Source: Gambelia wislizenii
Taxonomy: Eukaryota > Chordata > Lepidosauria > Squamata > Crotaphytidae
DNA: 64,000 nt
Direction of reading: 5' to 3'
NCBI GenBank assembly: GCA_030847615.1
Contig: JAUMIR010000001.1
Span: forward strand, 439,634,687 to 439,698,686
The notes below the pieces were generated by a model that was given only the letters and a program-made list of their open reading frames with translations, was not told the origin of the DNA and did no database searches. Positions within the stretch are counted from its first letter, which is position 1, and the number at the start of each line of letters is the position of its first letter. Of this stretch, positions 33,851-44,628 are shown in pieces. A program made the position numbers and the translations under genes.

Positions 33851-34519
33851 AGAGTGATGTTGCCCATATGTACCTGCACATTATTGTTTATTTTGCTTGC
33901 AAATTTTAACACTGCTAACCTGACTACTTTAGTTTCCAGTAAATTTATGTTGAGTATTTTCTCTGACTCTTATTTTCCCTGAACTACTTGACCCTTACAA
34001 TGGGCACCCCATGCATAAAGACTTGCATCTGTTGCTATTATTTTGTTTCATGATACAAATGAAGTATTCTGATCTGATTTGCCTGGTTTGACCCACCCAA
34101 AGCAAATCTTTCTTTACTTGCATTGATGTGGTTGGGGTGATATGTTTTTACCTTATGTGATTTTGACATGGTCTCATGAAAACCTGAAATGTCCTTGTAT
34201 GGAACCTTGCTATGGGACTTGTTCTGTTGTCAATACTAATATTCCTAGTACCCTGGTCTATTATTTTTACCTTCCACAATTTTATTATTTCCTCCTTTAT
34301 TTTCTGCTTTCTTTCCTTGGAAATGAAATCACATCCCTTCTGTATTTATTTCTCTTCCCAAATCAGTTATAATCTTTGTAGCTCTCAACTGACTCTTTTT
34401 TTAAAAGTTTATCAAAAAATTATAAGTTTGTAAACATTGCAATGTTCTGCATTCTCTGCGCACCCAGCTTCCAGCAAAATGTTGTCTAAATGTTGTCTAA
34501 ATAGAGAAACTACTGAATC

Positions 34520-35130
34520 CTCTGTTGTCTCAAGAAGGCTATCGATGGGATGGACTAGTACTTTGGTGAAAACCCTGGGTGCAGATGCCAGGCTGAAAGG
34601 TAGAGCCCTGAATTGGTAGTGGCTGCTGTTGTATTCAAATCTTAAATACTGTATTTCCTACAATTGTAATGCATAGGTATATAAAAGTAAGTTTCTCGTA
34701 AGTTTATTGAGAATAAGTAATAGTTCAATTACAAATTCTCTAATATGGTCTGCAATGTCTCCATCATGAACCTTCAATATTAAATGAAACCATTCAGGAA
34801 TTCTAAGTCCAAGACAGGTCTGTACACTAAATGCTGAATTTCTGTTGGTATTCTCCCCCTTGATATTGTTTGAGGTACTGGCAATGGAAAATATCTTCAT
34901 TTTGGTTTTTTTAGAAAATGATTTTGTATCCTTTTTGGACTGCCTGAAGCATCCATTTGTCTGTAGTTAAGATTTTCCATAAGTGGCTGAAGTGAATTAA
35001 CCTTCCCCCTCTGGTAAATCCTCAAGTCAGTATTGTTGCCTGGCACCTCTATTGGGCTGTGCAGCCACTCTTCCTGACTGTTGTTGACCTTGTTGTCTGA
35101 ACTGGAATACAAATTAATTCCACTGCTGTT
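34520..35130 (-). pseudogene. Element A reverse transcriptase remnants
   Basis: Position between gag and RNase H and similarity to element B place RT here. Recognisable pieces are short: FSVQTCLGLRIPEWF (34840-34790) and, near 34550, the mirrored equivalent of B's LIHLGAELD-type segment. The catalytic box could not be located. Confidence 0.5.
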
Positions 35131-35181
35131 TGAAATTTCTAAAATCTGTCTTTGAAAACGTTTTCCTCCTCAAAAGGAGTA

Positions 35182-35396
35182 CAGTTGTCCCTTCATATTC
35201 ACTGGGGTTGGGTTCCAAGACCTCCCATGGATACCAAAATCTGTGAATACTCAAGTCCCATTCTATACAATGGCATAGCAAAATTGTGTCCCTTATATAA
35301 GATGGCAAAATCAAGGTCTGCTTTTTGGATTATTATTTTTTAAAGAATATTTTCAAGCCGTGAATACTTAAATCCGTGGATACAGAGGGACGACTG
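35182..35396. mobile_element. Tigger/pogo-like MITE
   Basis: CAGTTGTCCCTTCATATTC at the left and CAGAGGGACGACTG at the right, TA on both sides (35180-35181, 35397-35398). Same family as 5098, 10548 and 46474. Confidence 0.85.
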
Positions 35397-35497
35397 TACT
35401 ATAGTTTAATGTGAAGTCAAAGGCTTTCATTGCCGGCATCCATAGATTTTCCTTGGGGTTTTTTCAGGCTGTGAGGCTGTGTTCTGGAAGAGTTTCT

Positions 35498-35540
35498 TTC
35501 TGACGTTTCACCTGCATCTGTGGCTGGCATCTTCAGAGAA
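35498..35540 (-). ncRNA. Hammerhead-ribozyme-like motif, best-preserved copy
   Basis: On the - strand: TTCT (stem I 5'), CTGAAGA (fits CUGANGA), GCC with GGT pairing across a loop (stem II, preceded by one extra T), GAAAC, GTC (cleavage-type triplet, with AC/GT as a minimal stem III) and AGAA (stem I 3', complementary to TTCT). The extra T before stem II departs from the consensus, so activity is uncertain. Confidence 0.4.
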
Positions 35541-35882
35541 TGGTTGGGTAGGAGTGTATGTGGAGTTTATATGCTGTGACCCCTTGTTGGGGAGTATATG
35601 TAAATTTGTGTATTTGACTGGATAGTTTCTGGGTGTTGAAATGCAAGGCTTGTTAGTGTTTAATTGGCGAATGGTTGGTTGATGGGCCATTATCTGTTGG
35701 AACTCCCAAGGACAAGGGGAGTTCTAGCAAATAATGACCCATCAACCAACCATTAGCAAAACAGACACTAACGAGCCTTGCATTCTATACCCAGAAACTA
35801 ACCATTCAATCACACAAATTTACATATACTCCCCAACAGGGGTTCACAGCATATAAACCCCAGGCACACACCTACACAACCA

Positions 35883-35925
35883 TTCTCTGAGGATGCCAGC
35901 CACAGATGCAGGTGAAACATCAGAA
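35883..35925 (+). ncRNA. Hammerhead-ribozyme-like motif, right arm of palindrome 2
   Basis: TTCT, CTGAGGA, GCC/GGT stem, GAAAC, then ATC in place of GTC, then AGAA. All parts have the same spacing as the left arm; the G to A change removes one stem III pair. Confidence 0.35.
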
Positions 35926-35993
35926 AGAAACTATTCCAGAACATGGCCTCACAGCCCGAAAAAACCCCAAGGAAAATCTATGTACTATAGTTT

Positions 35994-36195
35994 TCTTCCC
36001 TGAAGTAATTCCTAACGTTCTTTTTTGAATTGTAGGAAGAACTTATTTCTTGACTTTTTCTTCCAATAAAACCTTCTCTGTTGCATTGGTCAGCCTCCCA
36101 ATGTTTCAGCCACATTGATCTCCTATCCACTGTAGTAGTTGTGATTGAATGTGCCACAAATGCTGCAGCATCATAACCTGCATCAGCCATATACT
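35994..36195 (-). pseudogene. Element A gag, C-terminal piece
   Basis: The frame ADAGYDAAAFVAHSITTTTV followed by RRSMWLKHWEAD resembles the conserved helix-rich end of DIRS gag. It continues rightward, beyond the MITE and mariner, at 38040. Confidence 0.6.
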
Positions 36196-36201
36196 GAAGT
36201 A

Positions 36202-36435
36202 CAGTAGGACCCCTGCATCTACTGATTCATTATCCGTGGTTTCAGTTTCAGCACAGCTGCCACAGAGTCTTCCTAGAAAATGCAGCCTCTCTAGCCATTT
36301 TCTAGGTCCTCCAAGGCAACTCTATGGTATTTTAAAACAGAAGTCTCATTATTTTCAATGGTGTTTGCTGTTATCCACGGTTTTTGGTATCCACACACCC
36401 CCAACCAACTCCCTGTGGATATGGGGGTCCTACTG
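36202..36435. mobile_element. Tigger-like MITE, third subfamily
   Basis: CAGTAGGACCCCTGCATC at the left, GATATGGGGGTCCTACTG at the right, TA on both sides. Same terminal type as 43730-44394 and 58288-58875 but without a minisatellite inside. Confidence 0.8.
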
Positions 36436-36465
36436 TACTTTTCCTAACTTTTGTAATTCTCTGTA

Positions 36466-38031
36466 CAAGGTCTGTCTATTAAATAACGAGACTGATACAA
36501 TAACCCATCTTTATTTATATGTATTACAATTCTAATGCTTGTCCCCTTCAATATACTCCCTGTTCACACTCACACACTGATGCAGTCTTGTCTTCCACTG
36601 GTCGAAGGTGTGGAGCAGATCAGTTTCTGTCAGCTATTTCAACACATCTGACATTTTCTTCTTTACTGCATCAATTGACTCAAAACGTGTTCCTTTAAGC
36701 ATCAATTACACTTTAGGGAAAAGCAAAAAGTTGCATGGTGCCAAATCTGGCAAATATGGAGGATGTTCAAGTGTAGTAATGTGTTTATCAGCCAAAAACT
36801 GCTTCACAGAAAGTGCTGTGTGAGCAGGTGCATTCTCTTGATGAAGAATGAAACCATTTTTCCACAGTTCTGGCCTTTTTATGACTCTTTTAGCTTTGTC
36901 AAAACTTCCTTATAATAATGCTGGTTCACTCTTCTGCCTTCTGGAACCCATTCTGCCAAAATTATGCCCATGATGTAAAACACACACACACACACACACA
37001 CAAAACAACCCAATGAGCATGGCTTTGAATGTGGACTTGCTTTGACATGCTTCTTTTCATTCTTGGTGATGATGGTGTCTTCCAGTGCATTGACTGTCGT
37101 TTTGTCTCAGGATCATACTGGAAGATCCAGGTTTCATCACAAGTGATGATGTTTTGAAAGAGGTTTGGGTCTGCCTCAAGTTGCTTCAGAATGTCAGTGC
37201 AGATTTCCTTGCAGCACTCTTTTTGTTCTGGTGAGAACCCTAGGGACTATCTTGGCACAAACTTTTCTCATGTTTGAGATCCTCATGCAAAATTTTCCAG
37301 TGTCTTCGTCAATGTTCACAACTTCAGCTATCTTTCGGACACTGTGTCAGTGGTCTTCTTGAACAGTCGGTCTGATTTTTTCCACAATTTCTTTGGTTCT
37401 TGAAGTGGAAGGTCATCCAGGGCATTCATTGTCTTCCATAGTCTCACGTCCTTGTCTGAATCTTTTGTGCCACTGAAACATACATGCATGAGACATGCAG
37501 TCTTTCTTATAGGCCTCAGTAAGCATATGAAAAGATTTTGTTGGTGTTTTGTTCAATTTTACTAAGAATTTCAAATTGACATGTTGCTTGACTTTAAACT
37601 TAGCATTTTTCCAGCATACATCAAACAACACAGCTGCTTTAAACAATGACTGACAACTGAACAATGTGAAGTCGAAGGCTTTCATGGCCGGCATCCATAG
37701 ATTTTCCTTGCTTTTTTTCTGGGCTATGAGGCTGTGTTCTGGAATAGTTTCTTTCTGATGTTTCGCCTGCATCTGTGGCTGGCATCCTCTGAGACTTCTC
37801 AGAGGATGCCAGCAACAGATGCAGGCGAAACGTCAGAAAGAAACTATTCCAGAACCCGGCCTCACAGCCTGGAATAAAACCAAGGAAAATTAACCGAACA
37901 TTCGGGAGTGTTTATGTTTGTTATGCAGGTTCAGACATGTTCAAGGTCATCACTCAAGTGTTCACAATCAGTTCTCCCTGATTTGTCTGAAAGGTAGAAT
38001 CACAGTCTTGTTATTTAATAGTCAGACCTTG
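36466..38031 (-). mobile_element. mariner transposon (dead) with nested palindromic repeat
   Basis: TIRs ACAAGGTCTGTCTATTAAAT and the inverted ATTTAATAGTCAGACCTTGT, flanked by TA (36464-36465 and 38032-38033). On the - strand the N-terminal helix-turn-helix reads KQHVNLKFLVKLNKTPT and FQWHKRFRQGRETMEDNE (37595-37420). The catalytic end is WKNGFILHQENAPAHTAL and PPYLPDLAPCNF (36870-36740), where Asp in HQDN is Glu and the final Asp in APCD is Asn. A (CA)n run lies at 36979-37002. Confidence 0.88.
37664..37891. mobile_element. Palindromic repeat, Penelope-like (copy 3) inside mariner
   Basis: Short version of the palindrome: arms of about 110 bp inverted around 37796. Flanked by AACTGAACA (37655-37663) and AACCGAACA (37892-37900), a 9-bp duplication with one mismatch. 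The hammerhead-like core reads CAGAGGA rather than CTGAGGA because the palindrome centre falls there, so the motif is incomplete. It splits the mariner transposase. Confidence 0.7.
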
Positions 38032-38039
38032 TAGATATA

Positions 38040-39830
38040 GCCTCTGAACCCAGAATTTCCTGAACCCATAAATATGGCTGCCCTAGCAAACACTGAAACT
38101 TCAACTAATGCACTAATGGACCATGCTGAAACTTCATGAGACCTTCTTAAAGCTGAATTAATTCTTTTTTCATCTACATCCTTTAAAAATGTATCATCTT
38201 CCCAAAGGATGACAGCATTTGAAATTAAAGCTGAGACAGGACCACCGACCAATGGGATAGCCAATTGATCCATTGCTTTTTCCCTGTAAATGTGTACAAT
38301 GTTTTACTGTAACCTAAGAATCTCTGAAGGCTAAGAGCTGTTTGTCACTCCTACTCAATTAACTGTAAATTTATCTGGCATAGGAGTTCCTAAATTTTTT
38401 GATGGCCTGTTCTGCAACACTATTGCTATCTTACTTTCCTTTTCCTTTTCCTTACTTTCACCCTGTTCTAGATCTTCTAAACTCAAAGTGACTAGTAACT
38501 TTTTAAGCAATCCACTGAAATTGTCAACTTCAAATAATCTGCTTATATTCTGTTCTGTTTCATATTCCCCATCTAAAGATTGCATATCATCCAGATCTGA
38601 ATCTTTTTACTTCCTCTCTGCCTCTGAGAGCTTAACTCTTCCCCTTCTGACTCTAAATTTCACATTTCATCAATTTTATTTAAATTATTTTCAGTACTTA
38701 AAGTATCTTTAAGAGAGACATATTTTGAGTTGCCTCTGTGATGCTAACTGATGTTACTGTGGAATTCCAAGGAATGCCTTTCTCTTCCACCAGATAAATG
38801 TTCCAAATTTATTAAATATAAATTGTCATCATTATTCAAATTCATTGTAGTTAAATTAGTCTGTGACAGCAATTTTATTAATCAAGTTATTCAAATTGAT
38901 ATATTTTGATTTGTGAAAGTATTTTGCAATCTTGCTTCCATTTCTGCATTAAATACTCCACTATGCTTTTGCAGAGATATCATGAGGTTGTTGCTGAATG
39001 GAAACATGCTCAGCTGAAATGGTGTTATTAGATCTCCATGTCTGTATAGGCTGTGTCTATGAGAACACTGTATTCAGGTAAGTTATAAACCTGTCCTGCA
39101 ACTCGGTCATGCAGCTTGCATTTAAAGGGCTCATTTTCTCTACTGAGAAACTGAACTACTGCTTCAGTGTTGCTGCCCTGGCTGTCACTCAAACCATGCA
39201 TCTGCACATTCAATACTGCAGCCTTCTGTAAGTACCTGAAAGTTCTCTTTGGTTCTGCCCCTCCCTTTTCCCTGGAATCTCCCAGTTCAAGATGGCAACC
39301 AGAAGTTTCAACTATGATTGAGTTGACTGACTTCCCTTTCTCCCTGTGGGAAACCTGCACTGCTAAGCCTTTTGCCTTTATTCCCCCCCCCCCCACACAC
39401 ACCTTTCTTCTTATCCTTTTTAACCTTTTTGGCCTTTCTGGAAGCAATTTAGATCTTACAGCCACAGTTTTTGAATCTGAGTGCTAATGAGAGGATTGCC
39501 CCTGTGTATTGCTCTCACTTGAAAATTTTCTTTAAGATTTTACTATGGAGCGTGTTCAGAGATATGTCCCTCACTGCCCAGCTGAACATTAAAAGCATTT
39601 TTATTTATTTTTTCTTGCTCAGTAGCTTGTGTACTTGCAGTTAATTGAGTAGTTGTAGTGGTGGGTTTGTCATCCAGCAGTGTTTTCTTTTTCTCTGATG
39701 GGTGCAAACCACCTCCCTGTCCTTGAGTCAGACATTTTTCTCATTTTCTTTTGCATATCTTCTACAGATGTCAGATTCTATTAGCTAATACCCTTAATTA
39801 GTTTTAGTTTTAATTTATATTTTTAGTGAG
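38040..39830 (-). pseudogene. Element A gag, main part
   Basis: Leftward pieces: MAVRSKLLPERPKRLKRIRR (basic), EQNISRLFEVDNFSGLLKKL with acidic and Lys/Glu-rich stretches (38585-38355), and MDQLAIPLVGGPVSALIS, NSALRRSHEVSAWSISALVE (38273-38022). The last is typical of the helical domain of DIRS gag. Frames are disjoint. Confidence 0.65.
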
Positions 39831-40342
39831 TGTGTGTTGTAATAGTGCGTCTCCGTGGTCCCCACTGCAAGAACCATAGGCCACTACTTGGTTCACCTTG
39901 GCTTACAACCTTGGTTCACTGTGATTGGAAACTGCCTTGATAAAATCTGGCTAATCTGGCTGGAAGGGGCATCCAAGGGCTACCAGGAAATACAATGCAT
40001 TCCATGACATAGTCAGGAGTCATGCTGAGGGCAAACATGGATATGCCTGGGAAGGGCCCCTGTAACCTTCCCACAAATTCACACCTGAATACAAACATCT
40101 TGCATCTTCTCTGAAATGGAAACACCAAGGAGACAGGTATCCTACCTGCTTCAAACATACAGCAGGCACTTCATTGCTACCTAGATTAAGCTGACACCCT
40201 TGCATTTGAGAGACCAAAGAGGGTTACCTGCTTATCAGAGTTCATCAAGTGCTGGAAATAATATCTCGAATGTTATACAGAGAACAAGGCAAATAGTACA
40301 AGAACCCAACAGCAGGAGAAATAAAACCCTTAAAAGACAAAT

Positions 40343-40757
40343 AGGAGGAATGGTCTATGGTCTTAGATGTCTCTATGCTAATACACAGAGCATGGGAAAT
40401 AAGCAGGTTGAATCTGAACTCTTAGCACAGAAGAACAAATATGATATAATAGGCATCACTGAAACCTGGTGGGATGAGTCTCATTATTGGAATGTAGTAA
40501 TAGAAGGAAATAACCTATTTCAGAGAAATAGACCAAACAGGAAGGGAGATGGAATAGCATTATACTCATATGTTAAGGATGTGTACACCTGTGAACAGAT
40601 CCATGACTTAAATCCTGGGAGCCAGGCTGACAGTATCTGGGTAAAAATCAAGGGGGAGAGAAACAGCAAGGATGTCATTGTAGCGGTCTACCACAGACCT
40701 CCAAGCCAAACTGAGGACTTAGATGATGCCTCCCTGGAACAGATGATCGCACATTAA
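40343..40757 (+). pseudogene. CR1 apurinic-type endonuclease domain
   Basis: The longest intact part of the CR1 Pol. N-terminal LYANTQSMGNK, the ITETWWDE segment that carries a catalytic Glu, and AVYHRPPSQTEDLDD. It ends at a stop at 40755-40757; the continuing sequence (GDFNYPDI type) follows in another frame. It would nick target DNA in an active element. Confidence 0.85.
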
Positions 40758-41899
40758 GAAAGAAGAGATGTAGTAGTAATGGGAGATTTCAACTATCCCG
40801 ATATCTGTTGGAAATCAAACTCTGCCAAGAATATAAGGTCCAACAAATTCCTCATTTGCCTTGCAGACAACTTCATTGGCCAGAAAATGGAAGAGGCAAC
40901 AAGGCATCAGCTGTTTTAGATCTGATCCTACCGAACAGAGAAGATCTAGTTAACGGGGTGGAAGTGGCGGGATCCTTAGGGGGGAGTGACCATGTTCTCC
41001 TGGAGTTTGTTATACAGAGGAAAGGGAAAGCCAAGTATAGTCAGACTTGCATTCTAGACTTCAAGAAAGCTGATTTCAGAAAGCTTAAGGAATTTCCGGG
41101 GTTGATCCCATGGTCAGGAATACTAAAAAAGAAGGGAGTTCATAATGGATGGGAGTTTCTTAAAAGTGAGATATTGAAGGCACAACTTCAAACAGTTCCA
41201 ATGAGGAGGAAAAATGGGAGATGTCTAAAGAACTTTCAACTGAGGTAAGACTTAAAAGGGACATGTACAAGAAATAAAAAAAGGGGGAAATCACCAAAGA
41301 AGAATTCAAAGAAATAGCTAGTTCATGTAGGGGGAAAGTCAGAAAAGCCAAAGCTCAGCTGGAGCTCAGGCTTGCTAGAGAGGTTAAAAACAATTAAAAG
41401 GGCTATTTTGGTTATATTCGTAGCAAAAGGAAGAACAAGGAAATGGTAGGGCTGCTGCATGGAGAAGATAGCAAAATGCTTACAGGGGACAGAGAAAAGG
41501 CAGAACTACTCAACATCTTCTTTGCCTCAATCTTCTCCCAAAAGGAGAATAGTGCTCAACCTGGGAAAAATGGAGCAAATGAAGCAGTAGGGGAAACACA
41601 TCACAGAATAGGTAAAGAGGTAGTTCAGGAATACATGGCCAGTATAAATGAGTTCAAGTCTCCAGAGTCAGATGAACTATATCCATGGGTTTTACAAGAA
41701 CTAACTGGCAGAAATAATCTCAGAGCCACTGTGAATAATTTTTGAGAATTCCTAGAGAACAAGAGAGGTTCCAGCAGACTGAAGGAGGGCAAATGTTGTC
41801 CCCATATTTAAAAAAAAAAGGGGGGGAGGGGAGAAGACCCTAGTAATTAGCTTGACATTACTACTAGGAAAGATTCTAGAGCAGATCATTAAACAGTCT

Positions 41900-43040
41900 G
41901 TAAGCACTTAGAAAGGAATGCCGTGGTCACTAAAAGTCAACATGGGTTTTTCAAAAACAATTCATGCCAGACTAATCTTATCTCTTTTTCTGATAGAGTT
42001 ACAAACTTGGTAGATGAAGGGAATGGTATGGATGTAGTGTATCTTGATTTCAGTAAAGTCTTTGACAAGGTCACCCATGATATTCTTGCAAAAAAAAAAA
42101 TAGTAACATATGGGCTAAGACAATGTGACTGTTAGATGATTTGTAATTGGTTGACCAACCAAACCTGAAGGGTAGTCACCACTGGCTCCTCTTCATCCTG
42201 GAGAAAAGTCCCTAGTGGGGTGGCCACAGGGTTCTGTCCTGGGCCCAGTGCTATTCAACATCTTTAGCAATGACTTGGATGAGGGAATAGAGGGCAAGCT
42301 TATCAACCCTGCAGATGACATCAAATTAGGAGGGGTAGCTAATACCCCACAGGATAGGATCAGAATTCAAAATGACCTTAAGATATTAGAAAGCTGGGCC
42401 AAAACTAACAAAATGAATTTCAACAGGGAGAAATGTAGAGTACTACACTTCAGCAGTAAAAATGAAATGTACAGATATAAGATGGGTGACACTTGGCTTG
42501 ATGCAGTGCATACAATGCCTTGAGTCCCAAATTGGGGAAAAAGAGGGATAGAAGTAAAGGTAAAGATGATGATGATGATAATGTGAAAGTGATCTAGGAG
42601 TCTTAGTGGACCACAAGTTGAATATGAGTCAGCAGTGTGATACGGCAGCCAGAAAAGCCAATGCAGTTCTAGGCTGCGTCAATAGGAGTATAGTGTCTAG
42701 ATCGAGGGAAGTAACAGTGCCACTCTGTTCTGCTTTGGTCAGACCTCCCCTGGAATACTGTGTCCAGTTCTGGGCACCACAATTCCAGAAGGATATGGAC
42801 CAGAGGAGGGTGACCAAAATGGTGGGAGGTCTGGAAGCCATGCCCTATGAGGAGTGGCTTAGGGAGCAGGTTATGTTTAGCCTGGAGGAGAGAAGGCTGA
42901 GAGGTGACATGATAGCCATGTTTAAATATTTGAAGGGATGTCATACTGAGAATGGAGCGAGCTTGCTTTCTGCTGCCAGAGACAAGAACATGGAGCAATG
43001 GACTCAAACTACAGGAAAAGAGATTCCACCTAAACATTAA
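41900..43040 (+). pseudogene. CR1 reverse transcriptase and C-terminal domain
   Basis: Three frames in order: palm start with YLDFSKVFDKV (first catalytic Asp present), then GSVLGPVLFNIFSNDLDEG followed by PADDIKLGGV, then a C-terminal piece with [21 protein letters not shown] and [21 protein letters not shown]. Broken by at least two shifts. Confidence 0.87.
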
Positions 43041-43242
43041 GAAGAACTTCCTGACAGTAAGAGCTGTTCGGCAGTAGAATGCATTGCCTTGGAGTGTGGT
43101 AGAGTTTCCTTCTTTGGAGGTTTTTAAATGGAGGTTGGATGGCCATCTGTTGGGAGTGCTTGGATTGTTTATTCCTGCATGGCTGGGGGTTGGACTAGTT
43201 GGTCCTTGTGGTTTCTTCCAGATCTATGAGTCTATGATTCTA

Positions 43243-43729
43243 TCCCCAATCTCCCAGATCCTGGCTGTTCGGAATCCCTTTGTAAAACAATTGTGAACTA
43301 TCTGAAATAAAATGTTCCTTTGATCCAGAGTGCAACTTGAAAGGAATATTCCTTATAAAAACTCTGGATATCTTAGGTTCTTTGGTTCAGTCCCATTTTT
43401 TAACTGAATCAATGCTGCTCTGTTCCTTATTCCCCTGCCCTTCTGAATTAGCCTCTAACTTTTCCAGACCTTAAAACCACTTCAGGCATTCCTCCTCTGC
43501 TCTAGTAACCTCAACCCTTCTTGCCCGAGCCTCTCCCTCCCGGCTCTTGTTGCTGCTACTCAAGAGTAATGCTGTTTCTCTGGAAAAACGAGCTTCAGGA
43601 ATTTTGTACAGTATTACCCATAGCCTGACTATTCCTTTCTAATGAAATTCTTGCCTTACTCTGAAAGTCTTATTTCACTTGATTAACTGAATGTATGGGT
43701 TGTGTGTGTGTGTGAATGCTACAATTGTA
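43243..43729 (-). pseudogene. Element A 5' gag or leader region
   Basis: Sequence right of the CR1 belongs to DIRS element A by position. It has Glu/Lys/Arg-rich short frames on the - strand and a (TG)n run at 43700-43714. No domain is recognisable. Confidence 0.4.
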
Positions 43730-44394
43730 CAATAGCACCCCCGTATCTGCTGAAAGCAGGGGGGTGGTGGATGGGTAAAGGAGGGGAGAAGGCTTCTGGA
43801 TGGCTCTGGTAGGGATGGCTCCCACTGATGGTAATGGCGACCGGGGGGGGGGTCGCCATTACCCCCCGCCATTAGTTCTCGCCTCTCTTCTCCCTTTGCT
43901 CCCCAGAATGGCTTCTACATAACTTCTACATTAGTTACGCCATTAGTTCTCGCCTCTCTTCTCCCTTTGCTCCCCCAGAATGGCTTCTACTGATGGCAGT
44001 GGAGACGGGGAAGGCAAGGGAGGGGAGATCTCACTTACCTTCTCCCTTCGCTCCCCAGGATGGCTCCCATTGACGGCAATGGAGATGGGAGGGGTGAAGG
44101 GAAGTTCTCAACATCCCTTCACCCCTGGGATGGCTCCCATTGACGGCAATGGCAACAGGAGGCACAAAGGGAGGGAAGGAGAGTTCTCACCTCCCTTCTC
44201 TCCCAGGGATGGCTCCCAATGACAGCAATGGCAAAGGGGGGGTGCAAAGGTAAGGAAGGAGAGTCCTCACCTCCCTTCTCCCCACCTGGCTTCCACTGCA
44301 GCAATGGCAATGGGGGCTTTTGCTATTATCTGTGGAATTCATTATCCTTGGGGGGCCCTGGAACCAATTCCCTGTGGATATGGGGGTGCTACTG
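43730..44394. mobile_element. Tigger-like MITE with internal minisatellite
   Basis: Ends CAATAGCACCCCCGTATC and GATATGGGGGTGCTACTG, TA on both sides (43728-43729, 44395-44396). From about 43800 to 44300 there are about five to six units of 70-80 bp with the repeated GGATGGCTCCCATTGACGG word. Open frames on both strands arise from the repeat and are not genes. Confidence 0.8.
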
Positions 44395-44578
44395 TAAAGT
44401 TCCATCCATTGGTTGTGGACGTCTGTCTCTGTGTATTTCCTTCGCTCCGCCCATATACATATGGTCCAAGGTCCTGCAGCATTATGCAAGCCTCTTATCT
44501 TTGAGTAGCTTCTAATTCCCCATTGAAGCCAAAAGATCTTGAGTGGGTTTTCCATTCTCGCAAGTGTTTTGTGTAACA

Positions 44579-44582
44579 GTGC

Positions 44583-44618
<36 letters not shown>

Positions 44619-44628
44619 AAGAGAGAAA
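44579..44628. repeat. Simple repeat (TG)n(AG)n
   Basis: GTGTGTGTGTGTGTGT followed by GAGAGAGAGAGAGAGA, inside the right end of DIRS element A. Confidence 0.9.

Larger units (their letters stand above)
35408..35980. mobile_element. Palindromic repeat, Penelope-like (copy 2), 13-bp target-site duplication
   Basis: Two arms of about 285 bp face each other around about 35700. The element is flanked by perfect TGTACTATAGTTT copies at 35395-35407 and 35981-35993. The left copy overlaps the end of the MITE at 35396, so this insertion is younger than the MITE. Each arm carries a 43-nt hammerhead-like motif. A 13-bp duplication is unusual for TIR transposons and fits target-primed retrotransposition. 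Confidence 0.75.
39840..43242 (+). mobile_element. CR1 LINE, near full-length Pol, coding-dead
   Basis: The endonuclease starts near 40343 (LRCLYANTQSMGNKQVE, then IIGITETWWDESHYW, then VIVAVYHRPPS). RT pieces: KSQHGFFKNNSCQTNL and VVYLDFSKVFDKVTHDIL (41930-42085), PQGSVLGPVLFNIFSNDL (42220-42275) and PADDIKL, where the family has F-A-D-D. The C-terminal part is at 42606-43040. The 3' end is ATGAGTCTATGATTCTAT. Stops and shifts separate the pieces. It sits within element A's gag, antisense to PPP2R3C. A (GAT)n stretch lies at 42566-42583. Confidence 0.9.

Noticed and set aside
36979..37002. (CA)n repeat as possible regulatory Z-DNA
   Set aside because: A simple dinucleotide repeat within a dead mariner; nothing ties it to a function.
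44079..44555. Open frames on both strands around 44000-44550
   Set aside because: Caused by the minisatellite within the MITE at 43730-44394.
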